NCBI RefSeq assembly: GCF_042643145.1
Contig: NZ_JBHRSA010000029.1
Coordinates: 1 to 29,014 of the forward strand
Direction of reading: 5' to 3'
From: Virgibacillus_O xinjiangensis
GTDB lineage: Bacteria > Bacillota > Bacilli > Bacillales > Amphibacillaceae
Length of the DNA: 29,014 nucleotides
Position numbers and translations under genes: made by a program. Positions 16,818 to 24,104 of the stretch are shown here, piece after piece (position 1 is the first letter of the stretch; the number at the start of each line of letters is the position of its first letter). Below the pieces are notes generated by a model, which saw nothing but the letters and a program-made list of their open reading frames with translations, was not told the origin of the DNA and did no database searches.

Positions 16818-16998
16818 CATGGGTGAGGGCTGATGGGGGTTGAGGGGGGGTGCAGTGGCCCGAGTGAGCAGTGTCGTAGCCTGAGTGGAGGGAGCTGCGG
16901 CCCGAGTGGGAGGTCAGTGGCCCGAGTGAGCGGTGCAGTGGCCTGAGTGGCAGTAGCTGTCGCCCAAGTGGGCATCCACTCGGCCCGAGCGCCTGCAC
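16818..16998 (+). repeat. 21-bp tandem repeat array (GGCCYGAGTG family)
   Basis: About nine units. The G of the GAGTG core falls at 16862, 16883, 16904, 16924, 16945, 16966 and 16987 (steps of 21, one of 20), with two decayed units to the left. A clear unit is GGCCCGAGTGAGCGGTGCAG. It lies in the gene-poor stretch downstream of no obvious gene. Confidence 0.85.
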
Positions 16999-17840
16999 CA
17001 CCAATTACTTTTTGAACATTTTTAGACAATCGTCTAATCGGGGGAGTGAGCAGCAGGAAATGCGGGTAATACCCAGTTAGAAAATACAATAGAAGGAAGT
17101 AGACTACCTATGTTTGTACTGATGAGAAAAAGAGATAATGAAATGGAAATACTGACGAAGCCGCAGAGTCAGATGCCGAGGCTGTTTCCGTGCCCCGATA
17201 CGGCATCCCAGTGTGCACAGAATCTGAATACCGATGTTCCTTTCGAGCGGCAGTGGACGGTGACACAGGCACCTTCCAGGGGGAGTGATATGGTCAGGAA
17301 GGAGATATCGCGGAGAAACTTGTGTTCATCACGCTAGTGCCTTTATGGGGAGGGAGATGCTGTTCGAAACGGACAGTAAAAAGTGTTGCTAATTAGACGG
17401 GCTCCCAATTTTAAGGTTGCCAGGACAGCCACCTCCGTCGACCTTAAGAGGGGAGTTCTTTGTCCGTCGATTCCTAATGAGCTGGTTTTTCCTGACCCAC
17501 GGCATAGAAGGCTGTTGCTCTATCCTACAGAGCTATTGGCACATACCAGCCAAACAACTTGCATATCAAGGGATCCACACAGATTTATTCCCACAGTAAA
17601 ATCTATAACACCTACTAGCACCATTTCCCGCCCTCCCTCATACGTTGAAGTTATAGGGAGGCAGACCATCCTGAGCCAGGGCACGTCCTGATCAAGAATT
17701 CTTTCCCAATCCAACTACATATTGCACTTATTTCTCCCTTTCAGTCCAGGTGCAACAGACAATGACGCACCATGCCACATTCCCCCACCAATTGAACACA
17801 TATATTTCCACACCCGAATACTTATAATCCCTCATTGGGG
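16999..17840. other. Gene-poor stretch of about 840 bases
   Basis: No gene can be supported. Frames at 17110-17337 (75 codons, weak GAAGGA site) and 17383-17691 (102 codons) are open, but their translations look random: no hydrophobic core pattern, mixed codon use and no known motif. The stretch is bordered on both sides by tandem repeat arrays. It could be decayed coding sequence or an old insertion, but no transposase motif or terminal inverted repeat was recognised. Confidence 0.6.
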
Positions 17841-18272
17841 TTATATCAGCGGTAGGCGCGGGATATCGCCAGGATAGAGAAGATATCCGCAGCAGGTGTG
17901 GGGTATCAGCCGGAGAGAAGAGATATCCGCGGCAGGCGCGGGATATCGCTAGGTGAGAGGAGATATCGGCGTGAGGTGCGGGATATCGCCAGGATAGAGA
18001 AGATATCGGCAGCAGGTGCGTGATATCGCTAGGTGAGAGGAGATATCGGCGTGAGGTGCGGAATATCAGCCGGAGAGAGAAGATATCGGCAGCAGGTGCG
18101 TGATATCGCTAGGAGAGAGGAGATATCCGCGTGAGGTGCGTGATATCGCCAGGAGATAGAAGATATCCGCGGTAGGCACGTGATATCAGCCGCAGAGAGG
18201 AGGTATCCGCGTGAAGTGCGTAATATCAGCCGGAGGGAGAAGATATCCGCGGTAGGCGCTGGATATCGCCAC
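17841..18272. repeat. 20-bp tandem repeat array (GATATC family), first locus
   Basis: 21 full units plus a part unit, each exactly 20 bases, with no insertion or deletion. TATC is kept at the same place in all 22 units and GATATC in 17. Two subtypes alternate through much of the array, for example GATATCCGCGGCAGGCGCG and GATATCGCCAGGATAGAGA, so the higher-order unit is 40 bp. It ends about 40 bases before the promoter of the MerR gene. The same family recurs at 28461-28952. Confidence 0.95.
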
Positions 18273-18310
18273 CCACTCATATACTTTTTCTGCCAAGCAT
18301 AACGTAGAAC

Positions 18311-18339
18311 TGTACAGTATGGTGGAAAAGGATTATAAT
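18311..18339 (+). promoter_or_regulatory. Promoter of MerR gene with overlapping dyad
   Basis: TGTACA (18311-18316), a 17-base spacer and TATAAT (18334-18339). The palindrome ACTGTACAGT (18309-18318) covers the -35. Typical MerR-controlled promoters have 19-20 base spacers with the dyad inside the spacer, so this arrangement suggests repression or control by another factor rather than classical MerR activation. Confidence 0.6.
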
Positions 18340-18367
18340 AAGGCATAGAGGTGATTTCATTGGGAAG

Positions 18368-18778
18368 TTGTTGAAAATTGGAGAGCTGGCTGCATTAAGC
18401 AATGTATCCAGACGTACGATTGATTACTATACGAAAATAGGCCTTCTGGAATGTGAGCGGTCGGAATCGAATTACCGTTTTTATCCGGAAGATGCGATGG
18501 AAGACATAAAATTCATTGAGCAATGCAAACAGACACAGATGACGTTAGAGCAGATAAAGCAGCGAATAGATCTGATGAAAGCGGACCAGGTGGATGAACA
18601 GATGATCCAAAGCAGGGCTGAATGGGTTGCACATAGAATGGAAGATCTGCAAGCTGAACTGGAGGAAATCCATGCTTCTGTAGAGAAATTGGAACAAGAA
18701 GAACAAGCAAAAATTTTGAAGACCCTCAAACCACGGACATCTACGTTGATACAATCCTTATCCGTATTTTCGAGTTGA
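18368..18778 (+). CDS. MerR family transcription regulator
   Basis: 136 residues. The N-terminal winged-helix DNA-binding domain (IGELAALSNVSRRTIDYYTKIGLL, then NYRFYPEDA, about 1-70) is typical of MerR proteins and is followed by a dimerisation helix (about 72-125). The start is TTG at 18368 or 18371; GAGGTG lies at 18348-18353, a long distance, so the start is uncertain by a few codons. The only cysteines are in CERSE and EQCKQ, and the C-terminus lacks the Cys pair that CueR-type copper sensors need, so its signal is unknown. It precedes the CNNM transporter gene by 40 bases and is probably its regulator and co-transcribed. In B. subtilis a MerR gene (yhdQ, now cueR) likewise neighbours the CNNM gene yhdP. 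Confidence 0.87.
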   Translation: MLKIGELAALSNVSRRTIDYYTKIGLLECERSESNYRFYPEDAMEDIKFIEQCKQTQMTLEQIKQRIDLMKADQVDEQMIQSRAEWVAHRMEDLQAELEEIHASVEKLEQEEQAKILKTLKPRTSTLIQSLSVFSS

Positions 18779-18818
18779 TGGCGGTTTGAGTTAAAACCAC
18801 GCAGGAGAGTGATACTTT

Positions 18819-20129
18819 TTGGACGACGTACCGCTGAGTTTGATCATTTTATTGGTTTCTTTGATCCTATTGTCCGCCTTTTTTTCATCAGCTGAAACTG
18901 CTTTTTCACGTGTGAACACCATCAGATTGAAGAGCTTTGCAGGGGAAAGCCGCAAGGGAAGCAAACGGGCGCTTTACATCGCAGAGAACTTTGATAAGGC
19001 ACTGACGACTATTTTGATCGGGAATAATATCGTCAACATAGCTGCTGCGAGTATATCTGCCACACTGGCCGCGGTGATTTTCGGCGGGAGTACGGGGCTG
19101 ATCGCCAGCATGGTTGTGATGACGATTGTGATCCTGATTTTTGGCGAGGTGCTGCCTCGATCCCTGGCGAAGGAGCATGCAGAGAGTTATACGCTGGCTA
19201 TTTCACCTGTCCTGTATTTTCTGATGAACGTATTGACGCCGGTGAACTACTTTTTCACTAAATTGAAAGGCATCGTAGGGACCTATTTCGCCAAGAAGAT
19301 TCCGATGCCGTCGATTACGGAGGAAGAAATCAAGCACCTGCTGGATATCAGTGAAGAAGAGGGTGTCATTGATAAAGAGGAAAGGGAATTGATCTACCGC
19401 TCGATGGAATTCGATGATACATTGGCTGAAGAAGTGTTGACACCAAGGATTGATGTAGCGGCGGTGGAAATCAACCAGCCTATTGAAGAAATCAAGCAGG
19501 TATTCTTCGAAGAGCGCTACTCAAGGATTCCTGTATATGAGGAAACGATTGACAACATTGTCGGTGTTTTATCGGAAAGGGAATTTTTGACGCATTTGGT
19601 GAGGTATGGACAAGTGGATATCAAAGAATTATTGATGGAGCCATACTTTGTGGTGAAATCCAGGAAGATCTCCTCCTTGTTGCCGCAATTGCAGCAGGAG
19701 AAAGTCCATATGGCGATTGTGCTGGATGAATTCGGAGGCACGGAAGGGATTCTGACGCTGGAAGATGTGCTGGAGGAAATTGTCGGCGAGATCTGGGATG
19801 AACAGGATGACAAGACGAACGCCGTCTCGAAAATAAATGAGCATGAATATGCGATGGATGCCCGCTGCGAGCTGGATGAATTCGCAGATGCCATGCATGT
19901 TCCACACCCGGAAAGCTCCTCCCATACGCTCGGAGGATGGGTCATTGAAAACCTGAAGAGGACCCCTTCCCACGGGGACTCATTCACCTATGAGAACTTG
20001 AAACTTGTCGTCGACGAGGTGACTGACCACCGGATTAAAAAGGTGAAAGTGGAAATCAGCGAACAGAAGGAAGAGCAAGTACAGACGAACGTGGTATATT
20101 CCCATCGTATTTTGGGAGAAATCTCCTGA
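18819..20129 (+). CDS. CNNM/CorC-HlyC family transporter (hemolysin-type, probable Mg2+ export)
   Basis: 436-residue membrane protein. A DUF21 (CNNM) transmembrane domain (about 1-190, four hydrophobic segments, SSAETAFSRVN start motif, LTTILIGNNIVN) is followed by a CBS pair (about 200-330, TPRIDVAAVE...IVLDEFGGTEGILTLEDVLEEIVGEI) and a CorC_HlyC domain (about 345-430). Characterised relatives (B. subtilis YhdP/MpfA, Staphylococcus aureus MpfA) are needed for magnesium efflux and resistance to high Mg2+; the hemolysin name is historical. TTG start with AGGAG eleven bases upstream. It is the second gene of a unit with the MerR regulator and is followed by a strong terminator. Confidence 0.9.
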   Translation: MDDVPLSLIILLVSLILLSAFFSSAETAFSRVNTIRLKSFAGESRKGSKRALYIAENFDKALTTILIGNNIVNIAAASISATLAAVIFGGSTGLIASMVVMTIVILIFGEVLPRSLAKEHAESYTLAISPVLYFLMNVLTPVNYFFTKLKGIVGTYFAKKIPMPSITEEEIKHLLDISEEEGVIDKEERELIYRSMEFDDTLAEEVLTPRIDVAAVEINQPIEEIKQVFFEERYSRIPVYEETIDNIVGVLSEREFLTHLVRYGQVDIKELLMEPYFVVKSRKISSLLPQLQQEKVHMAIVLDEFGGTEGILTLEDVLEEIVGEIWDEQDDKTNAVSKINEHEYAMDARCELDEFADAMHVPHPESSSHTLGGWVIENLKRTPSHGDSFTYENLKLVVDEVTDHRIKKVKVEISEQKEEQVQTNVVYSHRILGEIS

Positions 20130-20143
20130 TGATTATGATAGAA

Positions 20144-20185
20144 AAAAACGAAGGCATTCCGACTAAGTGGAATGCCTTCGTTTTT
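20144..20185. terminator. Bidirectional terminator
   Basis: A 17-bp stem, AAAAACGAAGGCATTCC (20144-20160) with GGAATGCCTTCGTTTTT (20169-20185), loop GACTAAGT. A/T flanks allow it to stop both the transporter transcript and the convergent epimerase transcript. Confidence 0.9.
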
Positions 20186-20262
20186 AATTTGGAAAAGGAA
20201 ATGGAAACCTCCCGTTCAACCGATCGGTAGGGGGGAAGGTTCCAATCCTTCGTTTGTTATTT

Positions 20263-21474
20263 TTATTTTACTGTATCTCCAGGTACGCCTGGTTTTTGTT
20301 CCTTTGTCCATGTGCTGGTTGCCGGGATCTTGGAATGGTCAGCACGATGGGCGTACTTCTCGGCGATATTGGTCACTTCCCGCAGGAGGCCTTCTTCCAA
20401 TGTCGTCGGGTTCAGTCCTTTGGATAGGAAGAGGTCGTTTTTGACATGCAGTTCGTTTTCTGCCGCTTCCTTCCTTGGGTTGGATACATAAGCAATTTCG
20501 GCATCGGCCATTTTGCTGACAAGCTCTGCCAGGTCGCGGACACGGTGGGTTTCGGTCATCTGGTTGAAAATCATCACCCGGTCTTCAGGGGCTGGAGGAT
20601 TATCGATGGCTAGTTCGATGCACCGGACAGAGTCCTGGATATGGATGAATGCACGGGTTTGTCCGCCGGTTCCGTGGACGGTGATCGGGTATCCGACCGC
20701 AGCTTGCATCAAGAAACGGTTCAACACCGTACCATAGTCGCCATCATAGTCGAAACGGTTGATCAACCTGTCGTCCAGCTTGGTCTCTTTGGTATTCGTT
20801 CCCCAGACAATTCCCTGGTGGAGATCAGTGATCCTCACCTGGTCGTTCTTATTATAGTATTGGAACAGCAGCTGGTCCTGTGACTTGGTCATATGGTAGA
20901 TGGAGCCAGGATTGGTCGGATAAAGGATCTGCTGGTTCACTCGCTCGCCTTCATCAGTCTGCACTTCAATGTCCAGGTATCCTTCCGGGATTTTCATCCC
21001 GGCGGTGCCATAGCCATATACGCCCATGGTTCCGAGGTGGACCAGGTGGATATCCAGGCCGGAATCCACGATGGCACAAAGGGTATTATGTGTGGCATTG
21101 ACATTATTGTTGACAGTATACCGCTTATGTCTCGGAGATTTCATGGAATAGGGAGCGGCCCGTTGTTCGGCATAATGGACAATGACATCCGGCTTCTCTT
21201 CCATAATGACGGAGAACAGCTTCTCATAATCCTCGGCAATATCCACGTTGTGGAAGCCGATCTTCTTTCCGGACACTTCTTCCCATGCTTTTATGCGGGT
21301 CTCTATAGGCTGGATCGGGGTCAGCGATTCAGCTTCGAGTTCTTCATCGATTTTCCGTCGGGATAAGTTATCGAGGATCACTACGTCATGGCCTGCGTTG
21401 GACAGGTGCAGACTTGCCGGCCAACCGCAGAATCCATCCCCGCCAAAGACTAGAATCTTCTTCTTATTCTTCAT
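20263..21474 (-). CDS. UDP-sulfoquinovose synthase-like (SQD1-type) NAD-dependent epimerase
   Basis: 403-residue extended SDR protein resembling SQD1, which makes UDP-sulfoquinovose from UDP-glucose and sulfite with bound NAD+. Features: NAD-binding GGDGFCG (11-17), ETLTPI-like LTPIQPIETR (51-60), HYAEQRAAPYS (100-110), GTMGVYG (148-154, catalytic Thr149), YHMTK (193-197, catalytic Tyr and Lys), and FDYDGDYGTVLNRFLMQAAVGYPITVHGTGGQTRAFIHI further on. The frame extends upstream to 21567, but the ATG at 21474 has AAAGGA eight bases before it and lines up with the family start. No sulfolipid or glycan transferase gene lies beside it. It could instead make a related UDP-sugar, though active-site and substrate-side motifs match SQD1 well. 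Confidence 0.85.
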   Translation of the reverse strand: MKNKKKILVFGGDGFCGWPASLHLSNAGHDVVILDNLSRRKIDEELEAESLTPIQPIETRIKAWEEVSGKKIGFHNVDIAEDYEKLFSVIMEEKPDVIVHYAEQRAAPYSMKSPRHKRYTVNNNVNATHNTLCAIVDSGLDIHLVHLGTMGVYGYGTAGMKIPEGYLDIEVQTDEGERVNQQILYPTNPGSIYHMTKSQDQLLFQYYNKNDQVRITDLHQGIVWGTNTKETKLDDRLINRFDYDGDYGTVLNRFLMQAAVGYPITVHGTGGQTRAFIHIQDSVRCIELAIDNPPAPEDRVMIFNQMTETHRVRDLAELVSKMADAEIAYVSNPRKEAAENELHVKNDLFLSKGLNPTTLEEGLLREVTNIAEKYAHRADHSKIPATSTWTKEQKPGVPGDTVK

Positions 21475-21534
21475 GTTTACCATCCTTTGCTTTAGAGCTA
21501 AGAGCCTTTTATGATAATAATTCCAAGCTTTTCC

Positions 21535-21550
21535 ATTCATGATCATGAAT
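21535..21550. promoter_or_regulatory. Perfect 16-bp palindrome upstream of epimerase gene
   Basis: ATTCATGATCATGAAT, an exact palindrome 60 bases upstream of the predicted epimerase start. It is a possible operator for a dimeric repressor; no regulator gene is adjacent. Confidence 0.45.
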
Positions 21551-21729
21551 ATCCCCGTCCAGCCCACATACCGAGCGGACGCCGCTGCCTGGGCGCCCTT
21601 CCCTATGCATTGTCGACTTTATGTAAGTTGGACTGGAATCTGGATATTCGTCTGTATCTATTATTGCAAATGGAGAGAGAAAGGTAAACGATTTGCTAAG
21701 GAAAAGGTGATTTTTATGCCTGAGAGGGT

Positions 21730-21783
21730 GTGGGTGAGGTGGTGGTGCGGCGGCCTGGGTGAGGCGTGGCGTGACCCGGGTAT
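21730..21783 (+). repeat. Short, decayed 21-bp repeat block (GGCCYGAGTG family)
   Basis: Three related cores (TGGGTG at 21731, CTGGGTG at 21755, CCGGGT at 21776), spaced 25 and 21 bases, with GGCCTGGGTGAGGCG matching the family consensus. It is weak on its own and supported by the other loci. Confidence 0.5.
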
Positions 21784-21884
21784 GGTTTTTCTGTCATGCA
21801 GCGAGGGTTTAGGAAATAGAAGTCGGGGTAATGGGTGTAGGAGGGATACAAATTTTCCCTACAACCCAATGGGAGGTGTTTTAT

Positions 21885-22058
21885 ATGGCTGAACAATACA
21901 AGACAGGACAAGAAGCACCGGAAAATGGCACATACAAAGTTGTCGGATTAGTGAATGAGAACAAGGGAAATGATGATACGGAAATCAAATTGGAAAAAGG
22001 TGAGAACTTCCCGCCGTCCCCTTCGACTAGAGAAGCGGCGTACTGGAAGAAAAAATAG
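21885..22058 (+). CDS. YjzC-like small protein
   Basis: 57-residue polar protein, starting MAEQYKTGQEAPENGTYKVVGL, with a K/E-rich middle and an aromatic basic end (AAYWKKK). The GQxAPxNGxY opening is that of the YjzC family of Bacillales, function unknown. The frame is open from 21831, but GGGAGGTG lies seven bases before the ATG at 21885, which sets the start. A terminator follows within 20 bases, so it is a single-gene unit. Confidence 0.75.
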   Translation: MAEQYKTGQEAPENGTYKVVGLVNENKGNDDTEIKLEKGENFPPSPSTREAAYWKKK

Positions 22059-22073
22059 AATCACGATAAATTT

Positions 22074-22108
22074 GCCCCATATCTGCTTGGATATGGGGCT
22101 TCTTTATT
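22074..22108 (+). terminator. Intrinsic terminator of YjzC-like gene
   Basis: GCCCCATATC (22074-22083) pairs with GATATGGGGC (22090-22099) around a six-base loop, followed by TTCTTTATT. It lies between convergent genes. Confidence 0.8.
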
Positions 22109-22125
22109 ATATATGAATATTTGTT

Positions 22126-22410
22126 TTATTCTTGGTGTTCCTGATTTCTATAGGTTTCTCTTCGCACAAAGAAGGCATGGATCAACTTCAAGATCGGACG
22201 CCCTAATAGTTGGGCACTACCGATGATGAAAAGGATGGTTCCTATCATTTTTGTGGAATGGAACAAAAACAGGATACTGCCGATGAGAAACCATAAACCC
22301 AAGGTTATGTCATTTGTCAGGGAAAGGAATTTGTATTTTTTCTTGAAGAACACCTCGAATTTTCCCATTTGCAGGTCAAAATAGTTCTTTTCGTTTTTTA
22401 TCTCCGGCAT
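22126..22410 (-). CDS. YrhK-like membrane protein
   Basis: 94 residues with two hydrophobic segments (about 32-50 and 54-68). The core FEVFFKKKYKFLSLTNDI, then LGLWFLIGSILFLF and LFIIGSAQLLGRPILKLIH, matches the YrhK-like family; function unknown. ATG start with AAGGAGG about nine bases upstream. It follows the DUF1259 gene on the same strand after 113 bases, so co-transcription is possible but not compelling. Confidence 0.85.
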   Translation of the reverse strand: MPEIKNEKNYFDLQMGKFEVFFKKKYKFLSLTNDITLGLWFLIGSILFLFHSTKMIGTILFIIGSAQLLGRPILKLIHAFFVRRETYRNQEHQE

Positions 22411-22523
22411 CCCTTATAACCTCCTTGTGCTTCCAGCCACTCTCGTGGAACGATCCCTGTTGCATCTGCATCCTTTTTCCCTGATGGGGACTCTCCAAGT
22501 CAATGGATTGCTGTATGAAATAC

Positions 22524-22916
22524 TTATGCTTTCAACACTTTAATGGAATCGGCTAGTTTCTGTGCGAACTCTTCTGGTTTTTCAACGGACTGGACATGCA
22601 GGTATTTGATGCTAGGCTCTGCGAACAGCCAGTGATTATGAAGTGCTGATATGGTAAGGTCGTTTTTACCAAGGGCTCTTGTGAAATCAGGGATTTCTTC
22701 CGGAAGCAGCACGATCTCGGCATGGTTGAGGGCTATTCCTTCTTCATCCACTGCCTCAAAATGGATTTCCATGCTCAGTTCACTTTTGAACGGGCGTCCT
22801 TGCACGGTCACATCCAAGTCCCTTTCCTTCTCCACAGCACCCATCCCTTCTTCTACACTGGCTTCTGCATCAAGGATTTCACCGAACTTCTTGGCAATGC
22901 TTTTTACGTCAGCCAT
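22524..22916 (-). CDS. DUF1259 family protein
   Basis: 130-residue soluble protein of the DUF1259 family. The conserved core ALHNHWLFAEPSIKYLHVQ (about 92-110) and the GKNDLTIS segment before it are clear. The family has no established function; the His-rich core suggests metal or ligand binding, which is inference. ATG start preceded by AAAAGGAGC at good distance. The divergent ZIP-like membrane protein gene starts about 200 bases away. Confidence 0.85.
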   Translation of the reverse strand: MADVKSIAKKFGEILDAEASVEEGMGAVEKERDLDVTVQGRPFKSELSMEIHFEAVDEEGIALNHAEIVLLPEEIPDFTRALGKNDLTISALHNHWLFAEPSIKYLHVQSVEKPEEFAQKLADSIKVLKA

Positions 22917-23113
22917 TTGATCAGCTCCTTTTCACGTGATATATACCTCTTTCCTTTCAAGCATCGCTCCCTAAACATGGACGAGATGGAAGGGAGGGGC
23001 CCACGCTGGAACAACTGGAGATTATCCTGAGAGATCGGCTGCCCGCCTTCATACATAATGGTTGGTGGATACGGGTATGGAGCATATAGAAAGGGAAGAA
23101 GGAGGTGAAAGAG

Positions 23114-23839
23114 ATGTTTTATGTATGGAGCATCCTCTGTCTTGCTGGATTTATCCTGGTCCATCTATCCTCCAAATACATGACGTTTTTCAGTTATATC
23201 CCGCGTAGTAAGTTGCTTTCAGCGGCAGGCGGGGTTTCTGTTGCATATGTGTTTGTCCATATTCTGCCTGAACTGCAGCATCATCAACAGCAGTTCAATC
23301 AAATGTCACAGGAAGGTACCATCTTTTCCGGAAACCATGTATATGTCATGGCATTCATCGGCCTGGCTGTCTTTTATGGTCTTGAACGGATGGTGAAACT
23401 GTCCAAAGATCAGTCAGAGGTATCGGATTATGCAGGCGTACAGGCGTTCTGGGTCCACATGTCCTCTTTCTTCCTCTATAATGCGTTGATTGCTTATTTG
23501 CTGATCCGGGGAGAGGGGAAAGATGTAGTGGAAATGCTGTTGTTCTTTCTGGCTATGTCTGTCCACTTTATCACCAACGATCATGCATTACGGGAAAACC
23601 ATCAGGAAGTGTATGACCACTATGGCAGGTGGCTCCTGGCTGGCGGAATCATCCTTGGAGGACTGGTTGGAGAATTTGTCACAGTTCCTGAACAGATCAT
23701 CGCCCTGTTGTTTTCCTTCCTGGCAGGGAGTGTTCTGCTGAACGTATTGAAAGAAGAACTACCGGAAGAGCGAAGCAGCAGCTTCTGGGCATTTATCCTA
23801 GGCGGGGGCGTTTATACGGCTCTTCTGCTTTTGGTCTGA
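23114..23839 (+). CDS. ZIP-like integral membrane protein
   Basis: 241 residues with about seven to eight hydrophobic segments. Segments such as LSAAGGVSVAYVFVHILPEL (about 34-53) and LFSFLAGSVLLNVLKEELPEE (about 200-220) resemble helices of ZIP metal transporters, and HFITNDHALRENH (about 155-167) is a possible metal-binding stretch. However, the paired ZIP signatures (HNxxDG and HExPHE) are not present in standard form, so transport of a metal is not established. The frame allows a GTG at 23105, but this falls inside the ribosome site AAGGAGG (23099-23105); the ATG at 23114, eight bases on, is chosen. Confidence 0.7.
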   Translation: MFYVWSILCLAGFILVHLSSKYMTFFSYIPRSKLLSAAGGVSVAYVFVHILPELQHHQQQFNQMSQEGTIFSGNHVYVMAFIGLAVFYGLERMVKLSKDQSEVSDYAGVQAFWVHMSSFFLYNALIAYLLIRGEGKDVVEMLLFFLAMSVHFITNDHALRENHQEVYDHYGRWLLAGGIILGGLVGEFVTVPEQIIALLFSFLAGSVLLNVLKEELPEERSSSFWAFILGGGVYTALLLLV

Positions 23840-23870
23840 GAGGTGGAATTGGGGAGGTTGCTGGGGCTTA

Positions 23871-23931
23871 GGGCCGAGTGGGTATAGATGTCGCCCAAGT
23901 GAGGCGTGGCGTGGTCTGAGTGAACGGACGA
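23871..23931 (+). repeat. Short 21-bp repeat block (GGCCYGAGTG family)
   Basis: Three units with cores GGCCGAGTGG, CGCCCAAGTG and GGTCTGAGTG at 23876, 23897 and 23918, exactly 21 bases apart. It lies between the convergent ZIP-like and SDR genes, where a terminator would be expected but none is clear. Confidence 0.7.
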
Positions 23932-24104
23932 GAGGGGGCAGATATGCGATAGGCGTGATTGGAGGCAGTCATTATATTCGCTGAATGGAATGGCCGACTG
24001 CACTCCTATGCATAAGAGGCTCCGGGTGAACAATCCCCTTTGTAAAGAGGCAGTTCAACCTCAACCGGAACCTTTGATGTTCGCACGCTGGGTCGGCAAA
24101 CTCG

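Larger units (their letters stand above)
21475..21884. other. Intergenic stretch of about 410 bases
   Basis: Holds the palindrome at 21535-21550 and a short 21-bp repeat block at 21730-21783. No gene is supported; open frames across it lack ribosome sites and known motifs. Confidence 0.6.

Noticed and set aside
17110..17337. Possible 75-residue gene
   Set aside because: A weak GAAGGA site exists, but the translation has no recognisable motif or structure and lies in a gene desert; not enough support.
17383..17691. Possible 102-residue gene or transposase remnant
   Set aside because: Translation in all frames was read for transposase, integrase or reverse transcriptase motifs; none was found and no terminal inverted repeats were seen.
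17841..18272. CRISPR array
   Set aside because: Units follow one another directly at 20 bases with no unique spacers, and no cas genes are in the window.
18029..18346. Reverse frame of 105 codons across the first GATATC array
   Set aside because: Same reason: repeat-derived open frame with no supported start.
22904..23164. Reverse frame of 86 codons overlapping the DUF1259 start and the ZIP-like gene
   Set aside because: No ribosome site, overlaps two well-supported genes and has no known motif.
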